Shown: positions 49,632-57,472 of the stretch, one piece after another
Numbering within the stretch: the stretch's first letter is position 1
Layout: every line of letters begins with the position of its first letter
Origin: an uncultured Acetatifactor sp.
GTDB lineage: Bacteria; Bacillota; Clostridia; Lachnospirales; Lachnospiraceae
Assembly: GCA_910577665.1 (NCBI GenBank)
Contig: CAJTOJ010000011.1
Span: 35,993-99,992 of the forward strand
DNA length: 64,000 nucleotides
Direction of reading: 5' to 3'
The notes under the pieces: model-generated
The model's database searches: none
What the model was told of the DNA's origin: nothing
Seen by the model: only the letters and a program-made list of their open reading frames with translations
Translations under genes and position numbers: made by a program

Positions 49632-52244
49632 GTGGGTAGTGTATGTGGGTTCTTAGGGAACAATGATAAAACCGGCCTTGAAATGGCTTTGGATATGGGT
49701 AGTCAGGAGCAGCAAAGATGCATCATGCAGAACGTCCAGAATCTGGAGGCCACACTCAATGAGGGACTTCGTGTGGCCCTGCTGGAGGAGACCCCGGACC
49801 AGTCGCTGGAGGTGCTGCTGGAATACCTGGGGAAGGCTTTGGAAGGAGAGCGGACTTACATATTTGAACAAAACCCATTAGGCGGTGACGACAATACCTA
49901 TGAGTGGGTGGCTCCCGGGGTGCGGCCGGAGAAGGAGAAGCTCCAGAATGTCCCCAGGGAAGTCTGTGCAAGCTGGTACCGGAATTTCAGCATCGGCGGG
50001 CACATTGTCATCAATGACCTGGAGGGCATAAGGGAAAGTGACCCCCTTCAGTATGAGAATCTGAAACAGCAGGACATCCACTCCCTGGTGGTGGTACCGC
50101 TGTATGATGATAACAGGATCATTGGATTTTATGGTGTGGACAATCCCCCGGTAAAGTCGCTGGAATATACGTCCAATATGCTTCAGACAGCGGCATACTT
50201 CATTGTCTCCTCCCTGCGGCGGCGCAATCTGGTCAGGGAGCTTGAAAAGCGCAGTTATAATGTCCTCTACGCCCTCAATGTGGACTATATAAGCATCTAT
50301 CAGGTGGACTTTCTCACGGACATGTGCGAGATTTACCGGGAGAACAGTTTTCCGGGGAAGGATCAGCCCTTCAGTTTTGCGGACAGTTATCATGCAGCCA
50401 TGGAGAGGTACATTTCCCGGTATGTGATTCTCAGGGACCAGGAGCACCTGCGCATGGTCACGAAAAAAGAATATATCCTGGCCCAGCTGAAGACAAAAAA
50501 GAAATTTTATGTCCGGTACCAGGTGAAGGACAATGCATTCGGACTGAAAAACATGGAAATCCATTTCTCTATCACGGGAAAGGAGATGGAAGAACAGAGT
50601 GCGATTTTTGCTTTCCGGGACGTAAATGCCGTGGTGGAGCAGGAGGAAAGGTATAAATCGGAGGCCAGACAGAGCCTGGAGGACATTCTGGAGGGCGCCA
50701 GGACCGGCATCTGGACCATTGAACTGGAGGAGGGATGTGAACCCAGGATGTATGCAGACAGAACCATGCGGATGCTTCTGGGGGTGCCGGAGGATATGGA
50801 TCCGGAGGCGTGTTACCGGCACTGGTATGGGAATATCGATCCAGACTATGTGAAAATGGTGCAGGATGTAGTGAAGGAGATCCTGGAAAGGGGACGTTCC
50901 GAGGTGGTGTATCCGTGGAACCACCCCACATTGGGGAAAATTTATGTCCGCTGTGGCGGTGTACCCGATAAGAAGTTTAAAAAGCCCGGAACCTGTCTCA
51001 ACGGATACCATCAAGATATCACGGAAATCATGGTGACGCGGAAAAAGCAGGACCAGGCCATCATGGAGCTGCTGGAGAAAGTGCGGCGGGCCAATTCGGC
51101 CAAGAGTGAATTCCTTTCCCACATGTCCCATGATCTGCGCACTCCCATCAACGGGATCCTGGGTATGCTCAACATTCTGGAGCACACCCAGGACAATCCA
51201 GGGAAGCAGGAAGAATACAGGGAAAAGATCCGGATATCCGCGAAACATCTGTTATCCCTTGTGGATGATGTCCTCCAGGTCAGCAAGCTGGAGAGCGGTC
51301 TGTCTGCCGTGACAGAGGAATCCTTCCGTCTTTGCGATACATTAAAGGACTGTGTGGCGATTCTCTCCCCCCATGCGGAGGCAGCCGGCATCCGTCTGGA
51401 GCTGGAGGAGGTGGACCTGCATCATGACAGATTGATCGGCAATCCGCTACAGGTGAGACAGATCCTGACGAATATTCTGGATAACGGGGTAAAATATAAC
51501 CGGCCAGGCGGCTGTGTATGGATACAGGTGAAAGAGCTTTCCTGCCAGAATGACCAGGCGAACTATCAGTTTGTGATAAAAGATACAGGAATCGGCATGG
51601 GAGAAGACTTCCAGAAGCATATTTTTGAACCATTTTCCCAGGAAAACCCGGGGGCAAGGACATACTATAATGGTGTGGGTCTGGGTATGTCCATTGTGAA
51701 GAAACTGGTAGACCAGATGGGAGGCACCGTGGAGGTGGAGAGCCAGACCGGACAGGGAAGCTCGTTCAAGGTGACATTGCCGATCCGGGTTGATACAAAG
51801 CGGGATACCGGGTGTGTGGAACTGGAAGAGGATGTTCTTGCCGACATTTCGGGAATGCGTGTCCTTCTGGTAGAGGACAATGAGGTTAACTGTGAGATCA
51901 TGGAATTCATCCTGGAGCAGGCAGGGGCGGATGTGATCACTGCAAACGATGGAAAAGCTGCTGTGGACGCGTTTAAAGCATCGGACAAGGGCACATTTGA
52001 CTGTATCCTTATGGATCTGATGATGCCGGTGATGAGTGGATATGAGGCCGCCCACATGATCCGGGGACTGGACAGGACAGATGCAAGGAATGTGCCCATC
52101 ATTGCCCTGTCAGCCAACGCATTTGAGGAGGATGTTGCAATGGCAAAGGATGCCGGGATGAATGAGCATCTGGCCAAACCGGTGGATATGGGCAGGCTGT
52201 TCCAGGTGATGCTGCGATTGAAAACAGAGTGTCGTGGCCTGTGA
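49632..52244 (+). CDS. Hybrid histidine kinase with GAF and PAS-like sensor domains
   Basis: 870 residues. A GAF-like domain (about 45-185, LVVVPLYDDNRIIGFYGVDN) and two PAS-like regions (about 200-350 and 355-460, ending in GYHQDITEIM) are followed by HisKA with His500 in SHMSHDLRTPINGILGML, HATPase_c (NILDNGVKYN, KDTGIGMGEDFQ, GVGLGMSIVKKL) and a C-terminal receiver (LLVEDNEVNCEIMEF, Asp in DCILMDLMMPVMSG, Lys in EHLAKPVD). No membrane segment, so a soluble sensor. I use GTG 49632, eight bases after GGAGG; the first in-frame ATG is 49683. Its stop codon lies in a terminator loop. The hemerythrin-receiver protein is a plausible phosphorelay partner. Confidence 0.92.
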   Translation: MGSVCGFLGNNDKTGLEMALDMGSQEQQRCIMQNVQNLEATLNEGLRVALLEETPDQSLEVLLEYLGKALEGERTYIFEQNPLGGDDNTYEWVAPGVRPEKEKLQNVPREVCASWYRNFSIGGHIVINDLEGIRESDPLQYENLKQQDIHSLVVVPLYDDNRIIGFYGVDNPPVKSLEYTSNMLQTAAYFIVSSLRRRNLVRELEKRSYNVLYALNVDYISIYQVDFLTDMCEIYRENSFPGKDQPFSFADSYHAAMERYISRYVILRDQEHLRMVTKKEYILAQLKTKKKFYVRYQVKDNAFGLKNMEIHFSITGKEMEEQSAIFAFRDVNAVVEQEERYKSEARQSLEDILEGARTGIWTIELEEGCEPRMYADRTMRMLLGVPEDMDPEACYRHWYGNIDPDYVKMVQDVVKEILERGRSEVVYPWNHPTLGKIYVRCGGVPDKKFKKPGTCLNGYHQDITEIMVTRKKQDQAIMELLEKVRRANSAKSEFLSHMSHDLRTPINGILGMLNILEHTQDNPGKQEEYREKIRISAKHLLSLVDDVLQVSKLESGLSAVTEESFRLCDTLKDCVAILSPHAEAAGIRLELEEVDLHHDRLIGNPLQVRQILTNILDNGVKYNRPGGCVWIQVKELSCQNDQANYQFVIKDTGIGMGEDFQKHIFEPFSQENPGARTYYNGVGLGMSIVKKLVDQMGGTVEVESQTGQGSSFKVTLPIRVDTKRDTGCVELEEDVLADISGMRVLLVEDNEVNCEIMEFILEQAGADVITANDGKAAVDAFKASDKGTFDCILMDLMMPVMSGYEAAHMIRGLDRTDARNVPIIALSANAFEEDVAMAKDAGMNEHLAKPVDMGRLFQVMLRLKTECRGL

Positions 52245-52267
52245 TACAGGTCATGACACTCTGTTTT
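52226..52267 (+). terminator. Terminator with stop codon in the loop
   Basis: A 16-bp stem with two G-T pairs (52226-52241 with 52247-52262) and a TGATA loop that begins with the TGA stop of the hybrid kinase, followed by GTTTT. The upstream arm encodes the last residues of the protein. Confidence 0.8.
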
Positions 52268-52363
52268 GGCGCTTCCTCCGCATTGTCCAGGCGCGGACAT
52301 CAAACACTGATTACTCGGGAATGAATGCACCAGTGTGCTAGGCATAATGCACATAACAATTGG

Positions 52364-52377
52364 TTAGTTATGGCTAA
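52364..52377. promoter_or_regulatory. DtxR-type operator-like site 1
   Basis: TTAG-TTATGG-CTAA, an inverted TTAG/CTAA with six-base spacing, about 50 bp upstream of the feo promoter's -35. It shares the pattern with sites 2 and 3. Confidence 0.5.
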
Positions 52378-52423
52378 TAAATTGTCAACAGTGATGAAAT
52401 GGAGGTTTCTAACGAAAACAGCA

Positions 52424-52452
52424 TTGACAAAGTCTCCCAGAAGACATATCAT
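52424..52452 (+). promoter_or_regulatory. Promoter of the feo operon
   Basis: A consensus TTGACA at 52424-52429, a 17-bp spacer and TATCAT at 52447-52452. The start point would be near 52459, right at operator-like site 2. Confidence 0.7.
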
Positions 52453-52459
52453 AGTATGT

Positions 52460-52477
52460 GGTTAGTGAATGCTAACC
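52460..52477. promoter_or_regulatory. DtxR-type operator-like site 2
   Basis: GGTTAG-TGAATG-CTAACC, a perfect six-bp inverted repeat with a six-base spacer. It covers the expected transcription start, the place for an iron-dependent repressor to block transcription. Confidence 0.65.
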
Positions 52478-52495
52478 CATGTTTTATACATGGAG

Positions 52496-52509
52496 TTAGT
52501 GAAAACTAA
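52496..52509. promoter_or_regulatory. DtxR-type operator-like site 3
   Basis: TTAG-TGAAAA-CTAA, palindromic through TTAGT/ACTAA, in the feo leader 26 bp before the feoA ATG. It could add to repression by roadblocking. Confidence 0.6.
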
Positions 52510-52534
52510 TACATATTTTGAAGAAGGTGAATGC

Positions 52535-52747
52535 ATGATGCCGCTTACACTTGCAGAGGTAGGAGAGGAAAACATTATCAAGAGAATCGGGGGGAAACAG
52601 GATGTCAAGACGCATCTGGAAAATCTCGGTTTCGTTGTGGGAGGGGCGGTCACAGTGATAAACGCCATTGGAGGCAATGTCATTGTGAATGTAAAAGACT
52701 CCCGTATTGCAGTCAGCAGAGAAATGGCACAGAAGATCATGGTCTGA
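52535..52747 (+). CDS. feoA: FeoA family protein, first copy
   Basis: 70 residues, a small SH3-like protein (LTLAEVGEENIIKRIGGKQ, HLENLGFVVGGAVTVI, NVIVNVKDSRIAVSREMAQKI). FeoA proteins bind the cytoplasmic G domain of FeoB and modulate ferrous iron uptake. ATG 52535 follows AAGGTG at six bases; longer upstream frames pass through the operator sites and are unlikely. It is first in the feoA-feoA-feoB operon. Confidence 0.9.
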   Translation: MMPLTLAEVGEENIIKRIGGKQDVKTHLENLGFVVGGAVTVINAIGGNVIVNVKDSRIAVSREMAQKIMV

Positions 52748-52834
52748 TGGATGTGGCAGGGGCTGCGCAGACACATGGTGCAGTTGGGAATGCGCAATAT
52801 AAATCATTGTTGTGGAATGAGGAGGAGAATGGGA

Positions 52835-53059
52835 ATGAAAACATTAAAGGAATCAAAAGTCGGCGATACCATCCGGGTCGTGAAACTCCACGGTGAGGGG
52901 GCGGTCAGACGCCGGATTATGGACATGGGACTGACAAAGGGCGTGGAAGTGCAGATCCGTAAGGTGGCTCCCCTTGGCGACCCGATTGAAGTGACGGTCC
53001 GGGGCTATGAACTTTCTATTAGGAAAGCAGATGCGGAAATGATTGAGGTTGAAGAGTGA
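52835..53059 (+). CDS. feoA: FeoA family protein, second copy
   Basis: 74 residues with the classical FeoA pattern: MKTLKESKVGDTIRVVKLHG, AVRRRIMDMGLTKGVEVQIR, GDPIEVTVRGYELSIRKADA. ATG 52835 is nine bases after GGAGG; another ATG at 52829 is too close. It follows the first feoA by 87 bp and differs clearly in sequence, so it is a distinct paralogue, not a recent duplicate. Confidence 0.93.
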   Translation: MKTLKESKVGDTIRVVKLHGEGAVRRRIMDMGLTKGVEVQIRKVAPLGDPIEVTVRGYELSIRKADAEMIEVEE

Positions 53060-53077
53060 GAAACGATTTTATAGAGG

Positions 53078-53091
53078 TTAGTGAGAACAAA
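53078..53091. promoter_or_regulatory. DtxR-type operator-like site 4 (half degenerate)
   Basis: TTAG-TGAGAA-CAAA: the left half matches sites 2 and 3 exactly but the right half is CAAA. It lies 26 bp before the feoB ATG. Confidence 0.35.
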
Positions 53092-53116
53092 TATAGAAAG
53101 TGAGGATGAGGAGAGT

Positions 53117-55525
53117 ATGTGTAAGCGTGTGCGAATTGCTCTTGCGGGCAACCCTAACTGCGGGAAGACGACACTGTTCAATGCTTTGACCGGTTCCAAC
53201 CAGTTCGTGGGGAACTGGCCAGGGGTTACGGTGGAGAAGAAAGAGGGAAAGCTGAAAAAACATGAGGATATCACGATCACTGACCTTCCGGGAATTTATT
53301 CTCTTTCCCCTTATACCCTGGAAGAAGTGGTGGCAAGAAACTATCTGATTGGTGAGCGTCCTGATGCGATCCTGAATATCGTTGACGGTACGAACTTAGA
53401 GAGGAACCTGTATCTGACCACCCAGCTCACCGAACTTGGCATTCCTGTTGTGGTGGTTATCAACATGATGGACATTGTGCAGAAAAATGGCGATAAGATC
53501 AACACAGTAGAGTTGTCCAGGGCTTTAGGCTGCAAGGTGGTAACGATTTCCGCCTTGAAGGGAAGCGGCATTATGGAGGCGGCGGAGATGGCAGTCGATG
53601 CAGCAAAGAACGGAAGGACAGTTCCTATGCATACTTTTTCAGGCGCGGTGGAGCATGTCCTTGCCCATATTGAGGAAGCAGCAGTACATGGACTGCCAGA
53701 GGAACAGCAACGGTGGTATGCCGTCAAACTGTTTGAGCGGGACGATAAGGTGCTGGAACAGATGAAATTAAGCGGGGCTGTCCTCTCCCATATCGAGGCG
53801 GACATCCAGGCAGTCGAGAAAGAGATGGACGATGATGCAGAGTCCATCATTACCAACGAGCGGTATATCTATATCGGGAATATCATCAAAGGGTGCCTGA
53901 AGAAAAAGTCTGCGGGGAAGCTGACAAATTCTGACAAAATTGACAGAATTGTCACAAACCGTTTTCTGGGACTTCCGATTTTTGCGGCAGTCATGTTTCT
54001 GGTGTACTATATATCCATGGTGACGGTAGGGGCCTCGGCTACGGACTGGACCAATGACGGGCTGTTTGGCGATGGGTTTCATCTGTTCGGCATAGGCTCC
54101 CGGGCCTATGGAGAGGCAGCTTCCGTGTATGGAAATGCAATGCTTATCATGGACGGCTATGAAGCTTATGTGGCAGAAAACGGCACGGCTCCCACGGGAG
54201 ATTTTTCTTATGAGGTGACAGATGAAGAAACCCTGGAGATAACGGCAGAGATAGCATCCCTTGCAGACTACCAGGCGGCGCTTGCAGTGATGGAACAGTA
54301 CGGAGAGGAACCGAATCCGGCAGCTTACGGGATATGGGTTCCGGGTATTCCGGTACTTGTGGGGAATGGACTTGAGGCTGTGGGTGCATCAGACTGGCTG
54401 GCGGGGCTGATAAATGACGGCATCGTAGCCGGCGTTGGCGCTGTTTTGGGTTTTGTGCCCCAGATGCTTGTCCTGTTTCTGCTCCTTGCCTTTCTTGAGG
54501 CGTGTGGTTATATGGCACGTATCGCCTTCGTGCTTGACAGAATTTTCCGTAAATTCGGGTTGTCCGGCAAGTCTTTTATCCCTATGCTGATCGGTACCGG
54601 CTGTGGCATTCCGGGTATTATGGCCTCCAGGACCATCGAGAATGAGCGGGACCGGCGGATGACGATCATGACAACCACCTTTATCCCCTGTGGTGCGAAA
54701 GTGCCGTTTATCTCCATGGTTGCAGGTGCGATTTTCGGTGGTTCTGCATGGGTGGCCACAAGTGCCTATTTTGTGGGTATGGCTGCGGTCGTTATTTCTG
54801 GTATCATGTTGAAGAAGACAAAAATGTTCGCAGGGGATCCGGCACCATTTGTCATGGAGCTTCCGGCTTACCATTTGCCCACTATGGGTAACGTCCTGCG
54901 TTCTATGTGGGAGCGGGGATGGTCCTTCATCAAGAAGGCCGGTACCATTATCCTGCTTTCCACTATTGTAATCTGGTTTATGACTTATTTTGGATTTACT
55001 GCGGAAGGCTTCCGGATGCTTGGCGAGGAGGAAATGAACCAGTCCCTTCTGGCAGCCCTCGGAGGGGTCATCGCATGGATCTTTACACCTCTTGGGTGGG
55101 GGAACTGGCAGGCGGCAGTGGCCTCTATTACCGGGCTCGTGGCGAAGGAAAATATCGTTGGAACAATGGGTATCCTCTATCCCGGTGGATGGAGCGAGAT
55201 CGGGATGGATTTCAGCCAGGTTTCAGGGTATTCCTTTCTTGTGTTCAACCTTCTGTGCGCGCCCTGTTTCGCGGCAATTGGTGCAATCAAACGGGAGATG
55301 AACAGCGCAAAATGGACATGGTTCGCCATTGGCTACCAGTGTGGGCTGGCGTATGTAGTAGCTCTGGCGGTATACCAGATTGGAGAGGCAATGACCGGGA
55401 ACATGAATGTCATCGGACTACTTGCAGCCATTGTTATTCTTGGTGGTATGGTTTACATGCTGTTCAAGCCATATAAGGAGGCAACCAGACTGGCCAAAAA
55501 CATGGAACTGAAAACAGCAAAATAG
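53117..55525 (+). CDS. feoB: Ferrous iron transport protein B
   Basis: 802 residues. The N-terminal GTPase has G1 GNPNCGKTT, G3 DLPG and G4 NMMD, with the guanine-nucleotide dissociation inhibitor region after it; then the Gate-type membrane domain with about eight helices (LLAFLEACGYMARIAF, LIGTGCGIPGIMASR). Between the first and second membrane helices lies an extended loop of about 100 residues (about 315-415, rich in Glu/Asp/Ala), longer than in E. coli FeoB but seen in clostridial ones. It imports Fe2+ across the inner membrane. ATG 53117 follows GAGGAG at close spacing; an upstream GTG at 53081 overlaps operator site 4. Confidence 0.96.
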   Translation: MCKRVRIALAGNPNCGKTTLFNALTGSNQFVGNWPGVTVEKKEGKLKKHEDITITDLPGIYSLSPYTLEEVVARNYLIGERPDAILNIVDGTNLERNLYLTTQLTELGIPVVVVINMMDIVQKNGDKINTVELSRALGCKVVTISALKGSGIMEAAEMAVDAAKNGRTVPMHTFSGAVEHVLAHIEEAAVHGLPEEQQRWYAVKLFERDDKVLEQMKLSGAVLSHIEADIQAVEKEMDDDAESIITNERYIYIGNIIKGCLKKKSAGKLTNSDKIDRIVTNRFLGLPIFAAVMFLVYYISMVTVGASATDWTNDGLFGDGFHLFGIGSRAYGEAASVYGNAMLIMDGYEAYVAENGTAPTGDFSYEVTDEETLEITAEIASLADYQAALAVMEQYGEEPNPAAYGIWVPGIPVLVGNGLEAVGASDWLAGLINDGIVAGVGAVLGFVPQMLVLFLLLAFLEACGYMARIAFVLDRIFRKFGLSGKSFIPMLIGTGCGIPGIMASRTIENERDRRMTIMTTTFIPCGAKVPFISMVAGAIFGGSAWVATSAYFVGMAAVVISGIMLKKTKMFAGDPAPFVMELPAYHLPTMGNVLRSMWERGWSFIKKAGTIILLSTIVIWFMTYFGFTAEGFRMLGEEEMNQSLLAALGGVIAWIFTPLGWGNWQAAVASITGLVAKENIVGTMGILYPGGWSEIGMDFSQVSGYSFLVFNLLCAPCFAAIGAIKREMNSAKWTWFAIGYQCGLAYVVALAVYQIGEAMTGNMNVIGLLAAIVILGGMVYMLFKPYKEATRLAKNMELKTAK

Positions 55526-55534
55526 GCGACAGGT

Positions 55535-55563
55535 ATGGCAGCCCGGAGAAAGCGGGCTGCCAT
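55535..55563 (+). terminator. Hairpin after feoB
   Basis: A perfect 11-bp stem (55535-55545 with 55553-55563), loop GAGAAAG, ten bases after the feoB stop. It has no U-tract, so its strength as a terminator is uncertain. Confidence 0.6.
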
Positions 55564-55582
55564 GTATGATGACAGTCAACAC

Positions 55583-55639
55583 CCCCGCTGCGAAGTAAAG
55601 CACGTGGGCATAAGGCTTGTAGCATTGCAAGCAGCGGGG
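55583..55639. repeat. Inverted repeat in the feoB-dtxR gap
   Basis: CCCCGCTGC at 55583-55591 pairs with GCAGCGGGG at 55631-55639 around a 39-base loop that holds a smaller GCTTG/CAAGC hairpin. No protein or RNA family is recognised in the 150-bp stretch between feoB's hairpin and the regulator gene. Confidence 0.4.
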
Positions 55640-55716
55640 TATGTAACCCTCGCGGCAAGAGCCGAATAGGTGCTGGCACAACTGCCTGGCTCATTGCCCG
55701 TGGGAATACATGGCCT

Positions 55717-56109
55717 TCAGTCTCGCCTTAAAATGGAAAGAATGCACTTTTTCATTGCCTCATAGCTTTCCGGGGTGATGTCATGTTCCATTTTACAGGC
55801 ATCACTTGCCGCAACCCTGGGGTCAACGCCCAGATGAACCAGCCAGTCTGTCAGCAAGGTGTGGCGCCCATAGACATTTTCGGCAATTTTTCGTCCTTCA
55901 TCTGTCAAACAGAGATACCCATCCTCAGAAACGGTAATGTATCCGCGGTTTTTAAGGTTTTTCACAGCAACGCTCACACTTGGTTTTGAAAAATTCAGTT
56001 CGGTTGCCACGTCAATGGAGCGTACCATGGAAAGGCGTCTGCTGAGGATGAGTATTGTTTCAAGATAATCTTCAAGGGATTCCTCTGATTTGTGCTGGAT
56101 ATAGCTCAT
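55717..56109 (-). CDS. DtxR/MntR-family metal-dependent regulator
   Basis: 130 residues: an N-terminal winged helix (ESLEDYLETILILSRR, RSIDVATELNFSKPSVSVAVKNL, GYITVSEDGYLCLTDEGRKIA) and a dimerisation/metal-binding part (HTLLTDWLVHLGVDPRVAASDACKMEHDITPE) with the conserved Cys-x-x-Glu-His and neighbouring ligands of DtxR-type regulators. The C-terminal SH3-like domain is absent, as in MntR-type proteins. It represses metal uptake genes when Fe2+ or Mn2+ is bound. It is convergent with feoB, and TTAG-N6-CTAA sites lie upstream of that operon, so feo is the likely target. ATG 56109 has AAGGAG at 12 bases. Confidence 0.9.
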   Translation of the reverse strand: MSYIQHKSEESLEDYLETILILSRRLSMVRSIDVATELNFSKPSVSVAVKNLKNRGYITVSEDGYLCLTDEGRKIAENVYGRHTLLTDWLVHLGVDPRVAASDACKMEHDITPESYEAMKKCILSILRRD

Positions 56110-56147
56110 AATACCCAATATCTCCTTTCCGGAAATAAACTGCCTTA

Positions 56148-56320
56148 GGGCGTGTTTTAAATTGCATTCCCGACATCTGCCGCGGTCAACCGCGTTTCCA
56201 TATTTGCGGTATGTCTGACCCTCATTTGGTCAGCGTAGCCCGCTACGCCTTCCTTATTCGGCTTCAATCGCCTGTAAACTGTGACACGCAGCTACCAGAA
56301 AGCAATTTTCAAACACGCTC
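56148..56320. mobile_element. MITE-like element with terminal inverted repeats, copy A
   Basis: A 173-bp block whose ends are inverted: GGGCGTGTTTTAAATTGC at the left and, read inward, GAGCGTGTTTGAAAATTGC at the right. Its interior includes GCGGTTGACCGCGGCAGATG on the minus strand, also found in copy B at 60477. No transposase is encoded. It lies upstream of the second YesN gene. Confidence 0.65.
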
Positions 56321-56656
56321 CTGGGAATATTCTGGCAGCTATCGTTTAAGCTGATATAATTCCTTCCTTTATCCTACCATGTTAAGAACCGGGATTCAAG
56401 CCTGGATGAGGGGAAGTGTAAATGGAATGAAGATTTTTCTATTAATTCCTAAAAATATCCCATATGTATCCCTATAAAAATTTGTTAAAATGGACAATAT
56501 AGACAGAAAAGGAACAGATCTGTTGTGCAAAAGAACTAATTCTGGTGTCCGGTAGGAAAAGATGCCAGTGTCAGACAGGGTATTGACACCAGACAAGGCG
56601 CTGGTGCCAGCAGGGGCAGCAAGGATGGAAAAGATACCAGTGGCAGGAGGGATAGA

Positions 56657-57472
56657 ATGCGGGTGCTGATGGTGGAGGACGAGGAGCTGACCAGGGATGG
56701 AATCTACAGGTGCATTCCCTGGGAAAGCCTGGGAATCGGGGAAGTGTACATGGCGGAGGACGGGGAAGAGGGCCTGCAGAAAGCCATGGAATATCAGCCG
56801 GACATCATCATGGCAGATGTGCGTATGCCCAGGATGGACGGGATCACCATGGCTTTTGAGATCCGCAAGAAGCTGAAAGGCTGCCGCTTTATCTTCATCA
56901 GCGGGTACTGTGATAAGGAATACCTTAAGTCTGCCATCCAGTTGTCCGCAGTAAACTATATCGAGAAGCCCATCGAGCCATCGGAAATCCTGGAAGCCTT
57001 GAAAAAATCCATTCTCCAGGTGGAGGAGGAGCGGCGCAGGAATGCCATGGAGCAGGAATATAAAGCCCATTTTAAAGGGGTTCTGGAGGAGATCCCGGAG
57101 GAGGATCTGGTGCCTGCCTCCTGGCAGTCCTCCATGCACATGGCGGACAAGATTGAGCAGTATATCCAGGAAAATTTCTCGGATATGAATCTCTCCCTGA
57201 CCTGTCTGGCAGACCATTTCAATCTGTCCAAGCAATACATGTGCTGGCTGTACAAGAAGGAGAAGCAGGAGACCATCAACCAGTGTATCATACGGACCAG
57301 GCTTCGGTGGGCCAAGGAATATATGCGCAGGAATCCTTTTGTGAAGATCAAGAATGTGGCTGCCAAAGCTGGCTTTGCGGACAGCAGTTATTTCATCAAA
57401 ATCTACAAGAAGCAGGAGCAGATGACACCGGCGGACTACCTGCGGGAGTGCAATAAGGAGCGGAACGGGTGA
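56657..57472 (+). CDS. YesN-type response regulator, second system
   Basis: 271 residues: receiver domain (RVLMVEDEELTRDGIYRCI, Asp in DIIMADVRMPRMDG, Lys in NYIEKPIEPSE) and an AraC helix-turn-helix domain (NLSLTCLADHFNLSKQYMCW, VKIKNVAAKAGFADSSYFIK, MTPADYLREC). GGAGGG stands six bases before ATG 56657. The kinase gene starts inside its stop (GTGA overlap). It probably controls the ABC operon that follows, whose upstream region shares a 15-base motif with this gene's own upstream region. Confidence 0.93.
   Translation: MRVLMVEDEELTRDGIYRCIPWESLGIGEVYMAEDGEEGLQKAMEYQPDIIMADVRMPRMDGITMAFEIRKKLKGCRFIFISGYCDKEYLKSAIQLSAVNYIEKPIEPSEILEALKKSILQVEEERRRNAMEQEYKAHFKGVLEEIPEEDLVPASWQSSMHMADKIEQYIQENFSDMNLSLTCLADHFNLSKQYMCWLYKKEKQETINQCIIRTRLRWAKEYMRRNPFVKIKNVAAKAGFADSSYFIKIYKKQEQMTPADYLRECNKERNG

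Noticed and set aside
55564..55716. tRNA-like or riboswitch element
   Set aside because: The paired arms do not form a cloverleaf or a known riboswitch core that I can recognise.
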